A DNA stretch of 64,000 nt from NCBI GenBank assembly GCA_019310485.1, contig JAFDEF010000006.1, positions 1 through 64,000 on the forward strand. The letters are read 5' to 3'. The notes beneath the pieces were generated by a model that was given only the letters and a program-made list of their open reading frames with translations, was not told the origin of the DNA and searched no databases. The translations under genes and the position numbers were made by a program. The DNA is from Deltaproteobacteria bacterium. GTDB lineage: Bacteria > Desulfobacterota > DSM-4660 > Desulfatiglandales > HGW-15. The first letter of the stretch is position 1. Each line of letters starts with the position of its first letter. Of this stretch, positions 9,226-17,966 are shown piece by piece.

Positions 9226-9708
9226 CTACCCCTTGATATCATACCTTGTCCAGTTAATATGGCAAATGGCTGTTGCCAATGCGTCTGAGGCATCCAGGTC
9301 GGGCCGGGTCTTAAGGTTTAGGATGACCTGGGCCATGGCACGGACTTGCTCTTTGGTAGCTCTTCCATATCCAACAACCGATTTCTTTATTTCCAGGGGT
9401 GTGTACTCAAAAATCTTAACACCGCACTGAACCGCGGCAATCAGCACAGCCCCTCTGGCGTGGCCGATTTTCAACGAGCTCTTGACGTTTTTTGAAAAGA
9501 AAATGTCTTCAATGGCCATTTCCTGGGGCTGGTAGGAGTTCATGATTTCAATCATTGAGCAGAAAATCTCATGGACTCTTTTGTAGAAAGGCTGCCGGAG
9601 TGAAGTGGTGATGGTTCCTGCGTGTATGCACGTCATGCCTCTTGTCTTTTTCTCTACCAGTCCGTACCCGGTCACTCTCGAGCCAGGATCTACGCCCAGC
9701 ACAAGCAT
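9226..9708 (-). CDS. ruvC: crossover junction endodeoxyribonuclease RuvC
   Basis: 160 residues. The four acidic catalytic residues are visible: D7 in VLGVDPGSRVTGYG, E67 in AIEDIFF, and D139 and D142 in DLDASDALATAICH. RuvC is the dimeric nuclease that resolves Holliday junctions processed by RuvAB. Its ATG overlaps the yebC stop by one base (TAATG), so the two genes are translationally coupled. A 140-bp gap without features separates it from ruvA. Confidence 0.97.
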   Translation of the reverse strand: MLVLGVDPGSRVTGYGLVEKKTRGMTCIHAGTITTSLRQPFYKRVHEIFCSMIEIMNSYQPQEMAIEDIFFSKNVKSSLKIGHARGAVLIAAVQCGVKIFEYTPLEIKKSVVGYGRATKEQVRAMAQVILNLKTRPDLDASDALATAICHINWTRYDIKG

Positions 9709-10454
9709 TAGCTTATTGCCTCAATAACCTCATCAGGGATATCGAAATTAGCATACACATGGCTGATGTCGTCGTTGTCTTCCAGGGCTTCCATCAAATG
9801 TAGCATTTGCTCTGCTTTCTTCCCCTCAAGCCGCACAGTGTTTTGGGGAATCATGCTGATCTCTGCCAGGGTGTAAGAGAGTCCAGCATCGTCAAATGCC
9901 TTCTTGACTTTCTCAAAATCGGCCGGCTCAGTGCGTACTTCGAACTGCCCTCCCTCCTGGATCACGTCCTCGGCCCCGGCATCGAGTGCAATTTCGAGGA
10001 GCTGTTCTTCATCCATGCTATCTGCATCAAAAACGATAAGTCCTTTTTTTACGAACATCCACGAAACGCACCCAGGCTCCCCAAGGTTGCCGCCGTGGCG
10101 GTCGAATATATGCTTGAGATCAGCTACGGTACGATTCTTGTTGTCTGTAAGGCAGTCTATAAGGATTGCGACACCCCCTGGACCGTAAGCCTCGTAGCTC
10201 GTCTCCTCGTAAGAGGTTCCCTCCAGCTCGCCGGTTCCTTTCTTGATTGCTCTTTCGATATTTTCCTTCGGCATGTTTTCGGCCTTGGCTGCTTGAATGG
10301 CTGTCCTCAGGCGTGGATTACCTGCGGGATCTCCTCCCCCAAGCCTTGCCGCCACAGTGATTTCCTTGATAAGCTTTGAAAAAACTTTGCCTCTCTTGGC
10401 ATCCAAGGCGCCTTTCTTGTGTTTGATTGAGGCCCATTTTGAGTGGCCGGACAT
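9708..10454 (-). CDS. yebC: YebC/PmpR family protein
   Basis: 248 residues starting at the ATG at 10454, which has a strong AAGGAGGAG ribosome site and the family's invariant N-terminus [16 protein letters not shown]. An upstream in-frame ATG would only add an unrelated leader. The family has been described as transcriptional regulators (PmpR) and more recently linked to translation of difficult proline stretches; which role applies here is not shown by the sequence. It sits directly before ruvC, as in a great many bacteria. Confidence 0.95.
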   Translation of the reverse strand: MSGHSKWASIKHKKGALDAKRGKVFSKLIKEITVAARLGGGDPAGNPRLRTAIQAAKAENMPKENIERAIKKGTGELEGTSYEETSYEAYGPGGVAILIDCLTDNKNRTVADLKHIFDRHGGNLGEPGCVSWMFVKKGLIVFDADSMDEEQLLEIALDAGAEDVIQEGGQFEVRTEPADFEKVKKAFDDAGLSYTLAEISMIPQNTVRLEGKKAEQMLHLMEALEDNDDISHVYANFDIPDEVIEAIS

Positions 10455-10531
10455 AACAAATCTCCTCCTTTTGACCCTACGAGGACACCAGGTTCTTTCC
10501 CCGGCGGCCTGCTGTGAAATCAATACCCATG

Positions 10532-11158
10532 CTACTCAAGCAAGTGGAGACCGAGGATATAGACTTCCCTGCTGGTTTTCCGAACTGCCGCAGGGCGGAC
10601 GGTTCGGGTTTGTTCAAAGAGATGTGAAAATTCATTTCTCAACTGTTTTGCGTCTTCATTTTCAAATATTTTACACACAAAATGTCCACCCTTCTTGAGC
10701 ACCTCCAAGGCGATGTCCAGGGCTTTTTGCGCAAGCGCCGTGGAGCGACTGGCATCTGTTACACGGATTCCCGTGGTTGCGGGTGCCAGATCGCTGATTA
10801 CCACGTCCCTTTGCCCGACTTGCTCCGCTATCCAGGCCTCATCCAGGTTAAGAACATCCCCCCTGATAAATCTGAAATTTGGGTGCGAAAGATCTCGCGG
10901 CTCTTTGAGATCTATGCCCACCACGCTGCCTCTTGAGCCGACTTTTGCCAGGCTGTAACGGGACCAGGAGCCCGGGTAACACCCCAGGTCAAGTACGTGG
11001 TCGCCAGCGCGGATTATTCTGTATTTCTTGTCAATCTCTTCGAGCTTATAAACTGACCTGGCCGGCCATTTTTCGTTCCTGGCCCGGCGGGCATAATGAT
11101 CGTGCCATCTGTTCACTTCTTTTACAGCCCCTGGTTGTCCTGGCCCGTGATGAAACAT
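10532..11158 (-). CDS. rlmE: 23S rRNA (uridine-2'-O)-methyltransferase RlmE (FtsJ/RrmJ)
   Basis: 208 residues, family length. It has the N-terminal basic region ([21 protein letters not shown]), the SAM-binding motif [12 protein letters not shown] and the K-D-K-E catalytic set: Lys in RSVYKLEE, Asp in VISDLAP, Lys in HFVCKIF and Glu in SREVYILG. RlmE methylates the A-loop uridine of 23S rRNA at a late step of large-subunit assembly. It is the first gene of the minus-strand group that continues with yebC and ruvCAB, separated from yebC by about 78 bp. Confidence 0.95.
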   Translation of the reverse strand: MFHHGPGQPGAVKEVNRWHDHYARRARNEKWPARSVYKLEEIDKKYRIIRAGDHVLDLGCYPGSWSRYSLAKVGSRGSVVGIDLKEPRDLSHPNFRFIRGDVLNLDEAWIAEQVGQRDVVISDLAPATTGIRVTDASRSTALAQKALDIALEVLKKGGHFVCKIFENEDAKQLRNEFSHLFEQTRTVRPAAVRKTSREVYILGLHLLE

Positions 11159-11226
11159 AAAGAATTAGGTTCTTGCCCGACAAGCTAAGCCGAATTTTCC
11201 TCCTTCAGCCTATGCACCCGAATATT

Positions 11227-11340
11227 TAATCCGCCAGAGGCGGATTAATCCGCCAGAGATAATGCCATATGGCACAATTATAGGCGGACGAGCCCGCCAG
11301 AGGCGGACAAGGGATTCATGCCCCGCCCGCTTGCGGCGGG
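11227..11340. repeat. cluster of REP-like palindromes (CCGCC AGA GGCGG type)
   Basis: A perfect hairpin TAATCCGCC-AGA-GGCGGATTA occupies 11227-11247. A partial copy follows at once (TTAATCCGCCAGAG from 11246), then CCCGCCAGAGGCGG at 11293-11306 and a variant core CCCGCCCGCTTGCGGCGGG ending at 11340. The shared core CCGCC-AGA-GGCGG resembles the short dispersed palindromes common in genomes of this lineage. None has a T-run on a side that would make it a normal terminator. Confidence 0.75.
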
Positions 11341-11618
11341 ATAGTTAATTTTTTTACCATATCCACCAAGGGTTTGCAAAACAATATTGGCTGCTCCACA
11401 AAAAGAGCAATCTCTGTGTCGCGAGCATTGATCTTGGTGCTTTTTGCTGTGCCGTCCGCTTGCGGCGGGGAAGTCAATTAAAAGGCCCTTTGACGCGAAG
11501 TACTGATCCGGCGGACGTAGTGCTCATCTGCTAAATGAGCGGGTACCCCTCAGGAAACCATTTAAGCTAAGAGCCTTTCTTCAAAGGAAAAACGGAGCCT
11601 GGGACAAGGGATTTTTTC

Positions 11619-11647
11619 TTGACACCGTGAAACAATTTTTCTATAGT
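11619..11647 (+). promoter_or_regulatory. sigma-70 promoter of the rsbRD-dsrMKJOP operon
   Basis: TTGACA (11619-11624), 17-bp spacer, TATAGT (11642-11647). Both hexamers and the spacing are near ideal. It predicts a transcript starting around 11654 with an untranslated leader of about 110 nt before the RsbRD-N gene. No other promoter-like sequence is seen before dsrM, so all six genes are probably read from here. Confidence 0.8.
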
Positions 11648-11763
11648 CCATGCGCCAAACGGGACGCTCGTAACATTTGTGGCTCATGGCTTTTGCATGC
11701 GTACAGGCAATGAGCTGATTACAAGTGTTTGATATTAGTAACGTAGAAAACGCACGCTGAGTG

Positions 11764-12309
11764 ATGAAACTGGAACAACTTCTATCTCAAAAGGGACCCG
11801 GCATTTTGGGCAAATGGCTCAACCTGGCGCTGGAAACATATCCGTCCGATGCGCACAGGTTCCTGAAAAAGCAGAAGGACCGCTTTGCAAACCCGGTGGG
11901 TACAACGATTGAACGGGAAATCAAGTCCCTGTATGAAGAGCTTCTCAGGGAGATAGACCCTGAAAGGGTATCACCCATTCTTGACAGGATTGTCAGGATC
12001 CGTGCTGTTCAGGAGTTTTCCCCCTCGCAGGCAGTAGCCTTTATTTTTTCCCTAAAATATCTTGTGAGAAGAGAGCTGGAAAAAGAGCTCAGAGAGAACG
12101 AGCTTTTTGATGACCTGCCCGGATTTGAAGCGAGGGTAGACGAGGTAGGCTTGCTTGCTTTTGATATCTATATGAAGTGCAGGGAAAAGCTTTACGAAAT
12201 CAGGGCTAGGGAGGCCAGAGCAGAGGTATCCGGACTGCTTAGAAAAGCAGGCATGATAGGAATGGTCCCTGTATGGAAGGCGGGCATCGAAAAAGATAAT
12301 GGCGGGTAG
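11764..12309 (+). CDS. RsbRD N-terminal domain protein
   Basis: About 181 residues (ATG at 11764; a GTG one codon earlier is also possible). The helical sequence, with ILGKWLNLALETYP, FANPVGTTIEREIKSLYEELL, ERVSPILDRIVRIRAVQEFSPSQAVAFIF and an acidic C-terminal half, matches the RsbRD N-terminal domain (globin-like sensor fold of stressosome-type RsbT co-antagonists). It lacks the STAS domain that full RsbR proteins carry. Genes of this kind precede dsrM in several sulfate reducers. It is 68 bp upstream of dsrM in the same transcript. A role in sensing or assembly of the Dsr complex is inferred from position only. Confidence 0.75.
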   Translation: MKLEQLLSQKGPGILGKWLNLALETYPSDAHRFLKKQKDRFANPVGTTIEREIKSLYEELLREIDPERVSPILDRIVRIRAVQEFSPSQAVAFIFSLKYLVRRELEKELRENELFDDLPGFEARVDEVGLLAFDIYMKCREKLYEIRAREARAEVSGLLRKAGMIGMVPVWKAGIEKDNGG

Positions 12310-12377
12310 CAAATAAAAGGGAGTTTAGGCGTTCGAAATTACAAAGGGGCTTAGTTCACGATACGAGGTAGCTATCC

Positions 12378-13460
12378 ATGAATTTTGTCGTTGGAATTTT
12401 GTTTTCAGGCATTGCAATGATCATACTCATTCTGATTCCATGGGTAGGGGTGGGAGCTTTCGATTTGCGCCTTGTTTTTGGAATAATTGTTCCCTACCTG
12501 GCCCTTGCCACATTCTTTGTGGGGATTGTCCTTCGGGTCATCAACTGGGCACGTTCACCCGTACCGTTCAGGATCCCTACAACCGCCGGACAACAGTGGA
12601 GCCTTCCCTGGATCAAACCAAACCGCATTGATAATCCAAAGGGAACCGGCGGCGTGGTCGTGAGGATGATATTTGAGGTCCTTTTGTTTCGGTCCCTGTT
12701 CAGAAACACGAGACTTGAATTCAGAAAGGGCCCGAAAATTACATATGAGTGGGAAAAATGGCTATGGCTGGCAGCGCTTGTTTTTCACTATTCTTTCCTC
12801 GTCATTTTTCTTAGGCATTTCAGGTTCTTCCTCGATCCCGTTCCTGCCTTTATCCACATTCTTGAAAGGCTGGACGGCTTCCTGCAGATGGGGCCCTTAC
12901 CGGTGAGCGGCCTGGGGGTACCTGAGGTTTACATCACCGATATGCTGCTTTTGTTGGCACTTCTGTACCTGTTTCTGCGAAGGCTGTATGTACATCAGAC
13001 CCGCTATATTTCTCTCCCTGCAGACTATTTTCCGCTTTTCCTGCTGCTTACTCTGGGGCTTACCGGAGTGTTGATGAGATATTTTCTAAGGGTGGATCTC
13101 ACTGCAGTAAAGGAACTTGCAATCGGCCTGGTCAAGTTTCACCCAAAAGTACCTGAGGGGATCGGTGTAATTTTCTACATTCATCTTTTTATGCTTTGCA
13201 CGCTAATTGCCTATTTTCCCTTTAGTAAGCTTGTGCACATGGCTGGAATTTTCCTGAGCCCCACAAGAAACCTATCCAACAACAGCAGGTTTGTACGGCA
13301 TATTAACCCGTGGAACTACCCGGTTAAGGTTCATACCTATGAGGAGTATGAAGATGAGTTCAGGGACAAAATGATAGAAGCGGGGCTCCCGGTTGAAAAG
13401 ATGCCTGAAAAAGCTGAAGAAGGTGCTGGTGCAAAAGAAGAAGAAGAGAAAAAGGAGTAA
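12378..13460 (+). CDS. dsrM: sulfite reduction-associated membrane protein DsrM
   Basis: 360 residues, an NarI-like di-haem cytochrome b with about five to six hydrophobic segments: residues 1-20, 35-52, the FHYSFLVIFLRHFRFF segment, DMLLLLALLYLFL, FPLFLLLTLGLTGVLMRYFLR and FYIHLFMLCTLIAYFPFSKLVHMAG. Histidines in the last two or three segments are probable haem ligands. The C-terminus is a long Lys/Glu-rich tail. DsrM is the quinone-reactive membrane subunit of the DsrMKJOP complex, which feeds electrons to the cytoplasmic sulfite reduction step through DsrC. DsrK starts two bases after its stop. Confidence 0.95.
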   Translation: MNFVVGILFSGIAMIILILIPWVGVGAFDLRLVFGIIVPYLALATFFVGIVLRVINWARSPVPFRIPTTAGQQWSLPWIKPNRIDNPKGTGGVVVRMIFEVLLFRSLFRNTRLEFRKGPKITYEWEKWLWLAALVFHYSFLVIFLRHFRFFLDPVPAFIHILERLDGFLQMGPLPVSGLGVPEVYITDMLLLLALLYLFLRRLYVHQTRYISLPADYFPLFLLLTLGLTGVLMRYFLRVDLTAVKELAIGLVKFHPKVPEGIGVIFYIHLFMLCTLIAYFPFSKLVHMAGIFLSPTRNLSNNSRFVRHINPWNYPVKVHTYEEYEDEFRDKMIEAGLPVEKMPEKAEEGAGAKEEEEKKE

Positions 13461-13462
13461 AT

Positions 13463-15100
13463 ATGTCCGATTTACCCAAACCTGAAGATCTTGCAAAAGT
13501 AAAGCATCTGCCGCCTATCTGGAAGGGGTGGATGCGCACCCCGGTTGAAATCAGAAGCGGTATCTATTGTTATGGCTCCAAGCCAGCCAACCTTGAATAC
13601 GTGGGTATGCCCAACCCTCGGGAGTGGTCGCCTGTCGATGAGGACTGGAAGCTGCCTGATAACTGGAAACAGATCTTTCTGGATGGTTTGCGGGAACGGC
13701 TGGAGAAATTCAGGTCGTTAAAAATATTTATGGATATCTGCGTGCGCTGCGGTGCTTGTGCCGATAAGTGCCATTTCTTCATAGGCAGCGGTGATCCCAG
13801 AAATATGCCTGTTTTGAGAGCCGAGCTCCTTCGCTCCATTTACAGGAAAGAGTACACGACAGCCGGGAAAATCCTCGGCCGATTTGCCGGCGCAAGGGAA
13901 ATGACTTACCAGGTGCTAAAAGAGCTGTGGTACTACTTTTTCCAGTGCACGGAATGCAGGCGGTGCTCGTTGTTTTGCCCGTACGGGATTGACACAGCCG
14001 AGATAACGATCCTGGGTAGAGAGCTTCTCAATCTTCTAGGCTTAAACACTGACTGGATCTCCGCGCCTGTTGCCAACTGTTACAGGACTGGTAATCACCT
14101 TGGTATCCAGCCTCATGCCTACAAGGACATGATAGATTTTTTCGTTGACGACATCGAGGAAATAACAGGGGTGAGACTTAACCCCAGCTTTAACAGAAAA
14201 GGGGCGGAAATTCTTTTCATTACTCCTTCAGGAGATGTGTTTGCCGATCCGGGGACTTACACGTGCATGGGATACCTGATGCTTTTCCACTACCTGGAGA
14301 ATCTCGGCCTGGACCTTACCTGGAGCACTTTTGCCTCTGAAGGAGGAAATTTTGGCTATTTTACCTCCCATGAGATGGCTAAAAGGCTGAACGCAAAAAT
14401 GTATGCCGAGGCAAAGCGTCTTGGTGTCAAATGGATCCTGGGGGGCGAGTGCGGACACATGTGGCGCGTGATTAACCAGTACATGGACACATTTAACGGA
14501 CCTGCGGATTTCCTTGAAGAACCTGTTTCACCAATCACCGGCACGAAATTCGAGAATGCCAAGACAACCAAGATGGTTCATATCACCGAGTTTACCGCTG
14601 ACTTGATAAAGCAAAACAAGTTGAAACTGGATCCAAGCAGAAATGACAACCTTGTGGTTACGTTTCATGATTCATGCAATCCTGCCCGCGGTATGGGTCT
14701 TCTCGAAGAGCCGAGATATATAATCAAGAACACCTGTAATCATTTTTACGAGATGCCGGATACGACCATAAGGGAACAGACTTTTTGCTGCGGAAGTGGT
14801 GCAGGCCTTAATGCGGGTGAAAACATGGAGCTAAGGATGCGGGGAGGGCTTCCAAGAGCGAACGCGGTGAAGTACGTGCACGAAAAATACGGAGTTAACA
14901 TGATGGCCTGCATATGCGCGATTGACAGGGCTGCTCTGCCCACTTTGATGGAATACTGGGTGCCCGAGGTGGGAATCACCGGTGTTCACGAGCTGGTTGG
15001 AAATGCACTGATTCTGGAGGGAGAAAAAGAAAGAAAAACCGATCTTAGAGGTGAGCCACTCCCCGGGATGGAAGAGGAGGAGGAAGAAGAGAATGTATGA
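13463..15100 (+). CDS. dsrK: sulfite reduction-associated iron-sulfur protein DsrK
   Basis: 545 residues. Two [4Fe-4S] ferredoxin motifs are present, CVRCGACADKC (C93, C96, C99, C103) and CTECRRCSLFC (C162, C165, C168, C172). A heterodisulfide-reductase-D-like CCG domain follows, with GGECGHMWR and, near 410-455, FHDSCNPARGMG and EQTFCCGSGAG. In this family the CCG domain carries the special [4Fe-4S] cluster thought to act on the DsrC trisulfide/disulfide on the cytoplasmic face. A strong AAAAAGGAG ribosome site precedes the ATG. The acidic C-terminal tail (EEEEEEENV) overlaps the start of dsrJ by 8 bp. Confidence 0.96.
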   Translation: MSDLPKPEDLAKVKHLPPIWKGWMRTPVEIRSGIYCYGSKPANLEYVGMPNPREWSPVDEDWKLPDNWKQIFLDGLRERLEKFRSLKIFMDICVRCGACADKCHFFIGSGDPRNMPVLRAELLRSIYRKEYTTAGKILGRFAGAREMTYQVLKELWYYFFQCTECRRCSLFCPYGIDTAEITILGRELLNLLGLNTDWISAPVANCYRTGNHLGIQPHAYKDMIDFFVDDIEEITGVRLNPSFNRKGAEILFITPSGDVFADPGTYTCMGYLMLFHYLENLGLDLTWSTFASEGGNFGYFTSHEMAKRLNAKMYAEAKRLGVKWILGGECGHMWRVINQYMDTFNGPADFLEEPVSPITGTKFENAKTTKMVHITEFTADLIKQNKLKLDPSRNDNLVVTFHDSCNPARGMGLLEEPRYIIKNTCNHFYEMPDTTIREQTFCCGSGAGLNAGENMELRMRGGLPRANAVKYVHEKYGVNMMACICAIDRAALPTLMEYWVPEVGITGVHELVGNALILEGEKERKTDLRGEPLPGMEEEEEEENV

Positions 15101-15479
15101 TGCGGGAAAGATCATAGTGGGGCTTATAATCGGCATTGGCCTGCTCCTGTTTCCTTTTTACTATAACGCTGGAAAAGCTGCCAAGGCACCTGAACCACAG
15201 CTAACGCCCAAGGCAAAAGAGGCCAAGGTTTGCGTGGCGGAAACCTCCTACATGAAAACCTCTCACATGCACCTGCTTGAGAGGTGGAGGCAGGAAGTGG
15301 TGCGTGGGGGAGAGAGGTACTATACCGCGAGCAATGGGAAGGTCTATTACAAGAGTGTTGAAGAGACATGCCTTGATTGTCATTCCAATAAGTCAAAATT
15401 CTGTGACCAGTGTCACGACTACATGCGCATATCTCCCTATTGCTGGGACTGCCATATTGCACCTAAGGAGACCAAGTGA
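15093..15479 (+). CDS. dsrJ: triheme c-type cytochrome DsrJ
   Basis: 128 residues from the ATG at 15093, which follows a GAGGAGGAAG ribosome site and overlaps dsrK by 8 bp. A single N-terminal membrane segment (KIIVGLIIGIGLLLFPF) anchors a periplasmic domain with three CxxCH haem sites: CLDCH (93-97), CDQCH (104-108) and CWDCH (117-121). C47 in AKVCVAE lies where the DsrJ family places the cysteine that serves as an unusual axial ligand of one haem. DsrJ is the periplasmic electron-transfer subunit of DsrMKJOP. The last base of its stop is the first base of the dsrO start (TGATG). Confidence 0.94.
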   Translation: MYDAGKIIVGLIIGIGLLLFPFYYNAGKAAKAPEPQLTPKAKEAKVCVAETSYMKTSHMHLLERWRQEVVRGGERYYTASNGKVYYKSVEETCLDCHSNKSKFCDQCHDYMRISPYCWDCHIAPKETK

Positions 15480-16279
15480 TGGACATTGATAGAAGAAAAT
15501 TTTTAAAAATAGCCGGTCTATCAGCGGTCATGGGAATTGGGGGAAAGGCTGCATTCGAGCTGCTTGCCCCAAAGGAACTGGAAGCTTCGCTAAGGGAAGT
15601 TCCCCTCACTCAAGGAAAGAAATGGGGCATGGTCGTAAACATGGCCAAGATGGATGACGAGATCATGAAGCGGTGCATGGAAGCGTGCAACCGCGTTCAC
15701 AATATTCCGAATTTTGGAGACCCCAGGGTGGAAATCAAGTGGATATGGGAAGAAACTTATGAACACAGCTTCCCGGGGCAAGAGCATGAATACATCGGAG
15801 AAAAATATCTGGGGAGGAACTTCCTTCTGATGTGCAACCATTGCACAGACCCCCCATGCTGCAGGGTGTGTCCTACAGGAGCCACATGGAAAAGAGAAGA
15901 CGGTATTGTGATGATGGACTGGCATCGTTGCATCGGCTGCCGGTTTTGCATGGCAGGATGTCCGTATGGCTCCAGGAGCTTCAACTGGGGAGATCCGAGG
16001 AAAGCGCCCAAGGAACTTAACCCGGACTTCCCCACGAATCGCGATTACCCGACAAGATCAAAAGGGGTCGTGGAAAAATGCACCTTTTGTGATGAAAGGA
16101 TCGCCAGAGGACAGATTCCTGCCTGCGTGGAGGCTGCTAACGAGATAAGAGAAGGGGCGCTGGTGTTTGGAGATCTGGATGATCCTGACTCAGATATAAG
16201 AAAAGTCCTGAGGGCCCATTACAGTATTCGGCGCAAACCGGAACTGGGCACCGGACCCAATGTTTATTACATAATATGA
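15479..16279 (+). CDS. dsrO: periplasmic Fe-S protein DsrO
   Basis: 266 residues. The N-terminus DIDRRKFLKIAGLSAVMGIG is a classical Tat signal. The mature protein carries ferredoxin-type cysteine groups: CNHCTDPPCCRVCPTG, CIGCRFCMAGCPYG and CTFCDERIARGQIPAC, plus an upstream CMEACNRVHN, consistent with several [4Fe-4S] clusters as in NrfC/HybA-like proteins. DsrO works in the periplasm between cytochrome DsrJ (and probably cytochrome c3) and the NrfD-like DsrP. It is translationally coupled to dsrJ and lies 7 bp before dsrP. Confidence 0.95.
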   Translation: MDIDRRKFLKIAGLSAVMGIGGKAAFELLAPKELEASLREVPLTQGKKWGMVVNMAKMDDEIMKRCMEACNRVHNIPNFGDPRVEIKWIWEETYEHSFPGQEHEYIGEKYLGRNFLLMCNHCTDPPCCRVCPTGATWKREDGIVMMDWHRCIGCRFCMAGCPYGSRSFNWGDPRKAPKELNPDFPTNRDYPTRSKGVVEKCTFCDERIARGQIPACVEAANEIREGALVFGDLDDPDSDIRKVLRAHYSIRRKPELGTGPNVYYII

Positions 16280-16286
16280 GGGAGTT

Positions 16287-17444
16287 ATGCTTGATAAAGC
16301 GCTAAAAGGAAGTGCGACATACTGGGGGTGGTTGTTATTCCTGCTTGCATTTATTGGGGTTGGCTTTGGATGCTACCTGTACCAATTTTCTGAAGGGTTG
16401 CGCATAACGGGCATGAGCAGGGATGTTTCATGGGGTTTTTACATAGGACAGTTTACCTATCTTGTCGGCGTAGCGGCATCCGGAGTCATGGTTGTCTTGC
16501 CTTATTATATTCACAATTACAAGGCGTTTGCCAGAATCACCATTTTGGGAGAATTCCTGGCTGTCTCTGCGATTGTCATGTGTGGGCTCTTTATTTCGGT
16601 GGATCTTGGGTACCTTCCCAGGGTCATGAACATAATTTTGTACCCCCACCCGAATTCCATCCTGTTCTGGGATATGATTGTTTTAAACGTGTACCTCCTG
16701 CTGAATATCTTTATAGGATGGAATGTCCTTAGCGCAGAAAGAAAAGGTGTTCACTATCCGAAGTGGATCACCCCTTTGATTTACATATCAATTCCGTGGG
16801 CCTTCAGCATTCATACTGTAACGGCGTTTCTTTACGCCGGCCTCCCGGGCAGGCACTTCTGGCTAACAGCTATTATGGCGGCACGGTTTCTGGCCTCGGC
16901 GTTTTGCTCCGGTCCCGCCTTGCTGATTCTCTTGTGTTTCATTGTGAGGAAACTATCCAGGTTTGATCCCGGAAAAGAACAAATCAGGACACTTGGCGGC
17001 ATTGTCGCTTATGCAATGATACTCAATGTGTTTTTCTTCCTCCTTGAGCTCTTTACGGCATTCTACAGCCGGATACCTGAGCACATGCACGCTATCGTAT
17101 ACCTTTTCTTTGGCCTTGAAGGGCACACAAGGCTTGTGCCGTGGATGTGGGGAGCCACCGTATTTGCTGTGATAGCACTTGTGCTTCTTATTATTCCGCA
17201 GTTGCGCCGACGCGAGGGCATACTTGCCATAGCCTGCGGCTCGGTAATTGTGGCTACGTGGATTGATAAGGGCTTGGCCCTGGTTGTCGGGGGTTTCATA
17301 CCAAATCCCTTTGACAGGATCTTTGAATACTGGCCCACGACCCCGGAGGTCTTCATCTCTCTCGGGGTTTATGCAACGGGATTTTTTGTGCTTTCTGTAC
17401 TCTACAAGATTGCGGTCTCTGTTAAGGAGGAAGTTGCTGCCTGA
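16287..17444 (+). CDS. dsrP: NrfD-like integral membrane protein DsrP
   Basis: 385 residues with about ten transmembrane segments, beginning YWGWLLFLLAFIGVGFGCYLYQF and ending FISLGVYATGFFVLSVLYKI. It belongs to the NrfD/PsrC family, which binds quinol without haem. In the Dsr complex DsrP exchanges electrons between menaquinol and periplasmic DsrO/DsrJ. It is the last gene of the dsr operon (ribosome site GAGGGAG). No clear terminator follows directly; the next gene is a ferredoxin 158 bp downstream. Confidence 0.95.
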   Translation: MLDKALKGSATYWGWLLFLLAFIGVGFGCYLYQFSEGLRITGMSRDVSWGFYIGQFTYLVGVAASGVMVVLPYYIHNYKAFARITILGEFLAVSAIVMCGLFISVDLGYLPRVMNIILYPHPNSILFWDMIVLNVYLLLNIFIGWNVLSAERKGVHYPKWITPLIYISIPWAFSIHTVTAFLYAGLPGRHFWLTAIMAARFLASAFCSGPALLILLCFIVRKLSRFDPGKEQIRTLGGIVAYAMILNVFFFLLELFTAFYSRIPEHMHAIVYLFFGLEGHTRLVPWMWGATVFAVIALVLLIIPQLRRREGILAIACGSVIVATWIDKGLALVVGGFIPNPFDRIFEYWPTTPEVFISLGVYATGFFVLSVLYKIAVSVKEEVAA

Positions 17445-17483
17445 GAAGGGCAGCCCGGGCACACTTGAGGGCGACAAAAAGAC

Positions 17484-17511
17484 TTGACACCTATATTTTA
17501 CTTTGTTAAAG
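17484..17511 (+). promoter_or_regulatory. possible promoter of the ferredoxin gene
   Basis: TTGACA at 17484-17489 is perfect; the best downstream hexamer at legal spacing is TTAAAG (17506-17511, 16-bp spacer), which is weak. It lies about 90 bp before the ferredoxin start and could give the ferredoxin its own transcription independent of dsrP. Confidence 0.3.
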
Positions 17512-17602
17512 AATCGTCGCGCCGTTTTCAAAGGCGTTTTTGTTGTTTGCACTAAAGATCTAGTTTTTTAGGTTTACTAATAAATACAGGAGGGTAAGTG
17601 AG

Positions 17603-17791
17603 ATGGCATATGAAGTAACAGTTGATCCGGACAAGTGTGAAGGGTGTGAAGAGTGTGTGGAGGTTTGCCCTGTAGACGTCTACGAAATTCAGGACGGAAA
17701 GTCTGTACCTGTCAACGCGGAAGAATGTCTGGGTTGTGAGAGCTGCGTGGAGGTGTGCGACCAAGAAGCTATAACCGTTACCGAAGTTTAA
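17603..17791 (+). CDS. 2x[4Fe-4S] ferredoxin
   Basis: 62 residues. Two complete cluster motifs are seen: CEGCEECVEVC (C12, C15, C18, C22, followed by Pro) and CLGCESCVEVC (C42, C45, C48, C52, followed by Asp instead of Pro). The protein is strongly acidic, as usual for bacterial low-potential ferredoxins. It is a soluble cytoplasmic one-electron carrier. It directly follows dsrMKJOP, so it may supply or accept electrons around sulfite reduction, although the genes between 17445 and 17602 do not prove co-transcription. An AGGAGG ribosome site lies before the ATG, and a strong terminator follows. Confidence 0.93.
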   Translation: MAYEVTVDPDKCEGCEECVEVCPVDVYEIQDGKSVPVNAEECLGCESCVEVCDQEAITVTEV

Positions 17792-17898
17792 GTTCAAGCA
17801 GAGCCTCTAGGGCTCCGGAAAAGGCATCCTTCAAAGGAGCCCCTCTTTAGAAAGAAAAGACTCTCTTTACAAGCGCATTCTTTAAACCTGGAAATTTA

Positions 17899-17933
17899 AA
17901 AAGGCCGCTTCTTCAGGGGAAGCGGCCTTTTTT
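17899..17933. terminator. bidirectional intrinsic terminator between ferredoxin and cytochrome c3 genes
   Basis: Perfect 13-bp stem AAAAGGCCGCTTC (17899-17911) with its complement at 17919-17931, a 7-nt loop, and T/A runs on both sides. It sits between convergent genes and can stop both transcripts. Confidence 0.93.
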
Positions 17934-17966
17934 CTGGTTCTAAAATACTATTTGCTAGGTTTTCTT

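Larger units (their letters stand above)
11159..11763. other. gene-free region upstream of the dsr operon
   Basis: About 600 bp between the divergent rlmE and dsr units with no coding frame. The left half carries the small palindromic repeats listed separately; the right end carries the dsr promoter. The middle (about 11340-11600) is unremarkable apart from a further CCGTCCGCTTGCGGCGGGG palindrome at 11452-11470. Confidence 0.7.
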
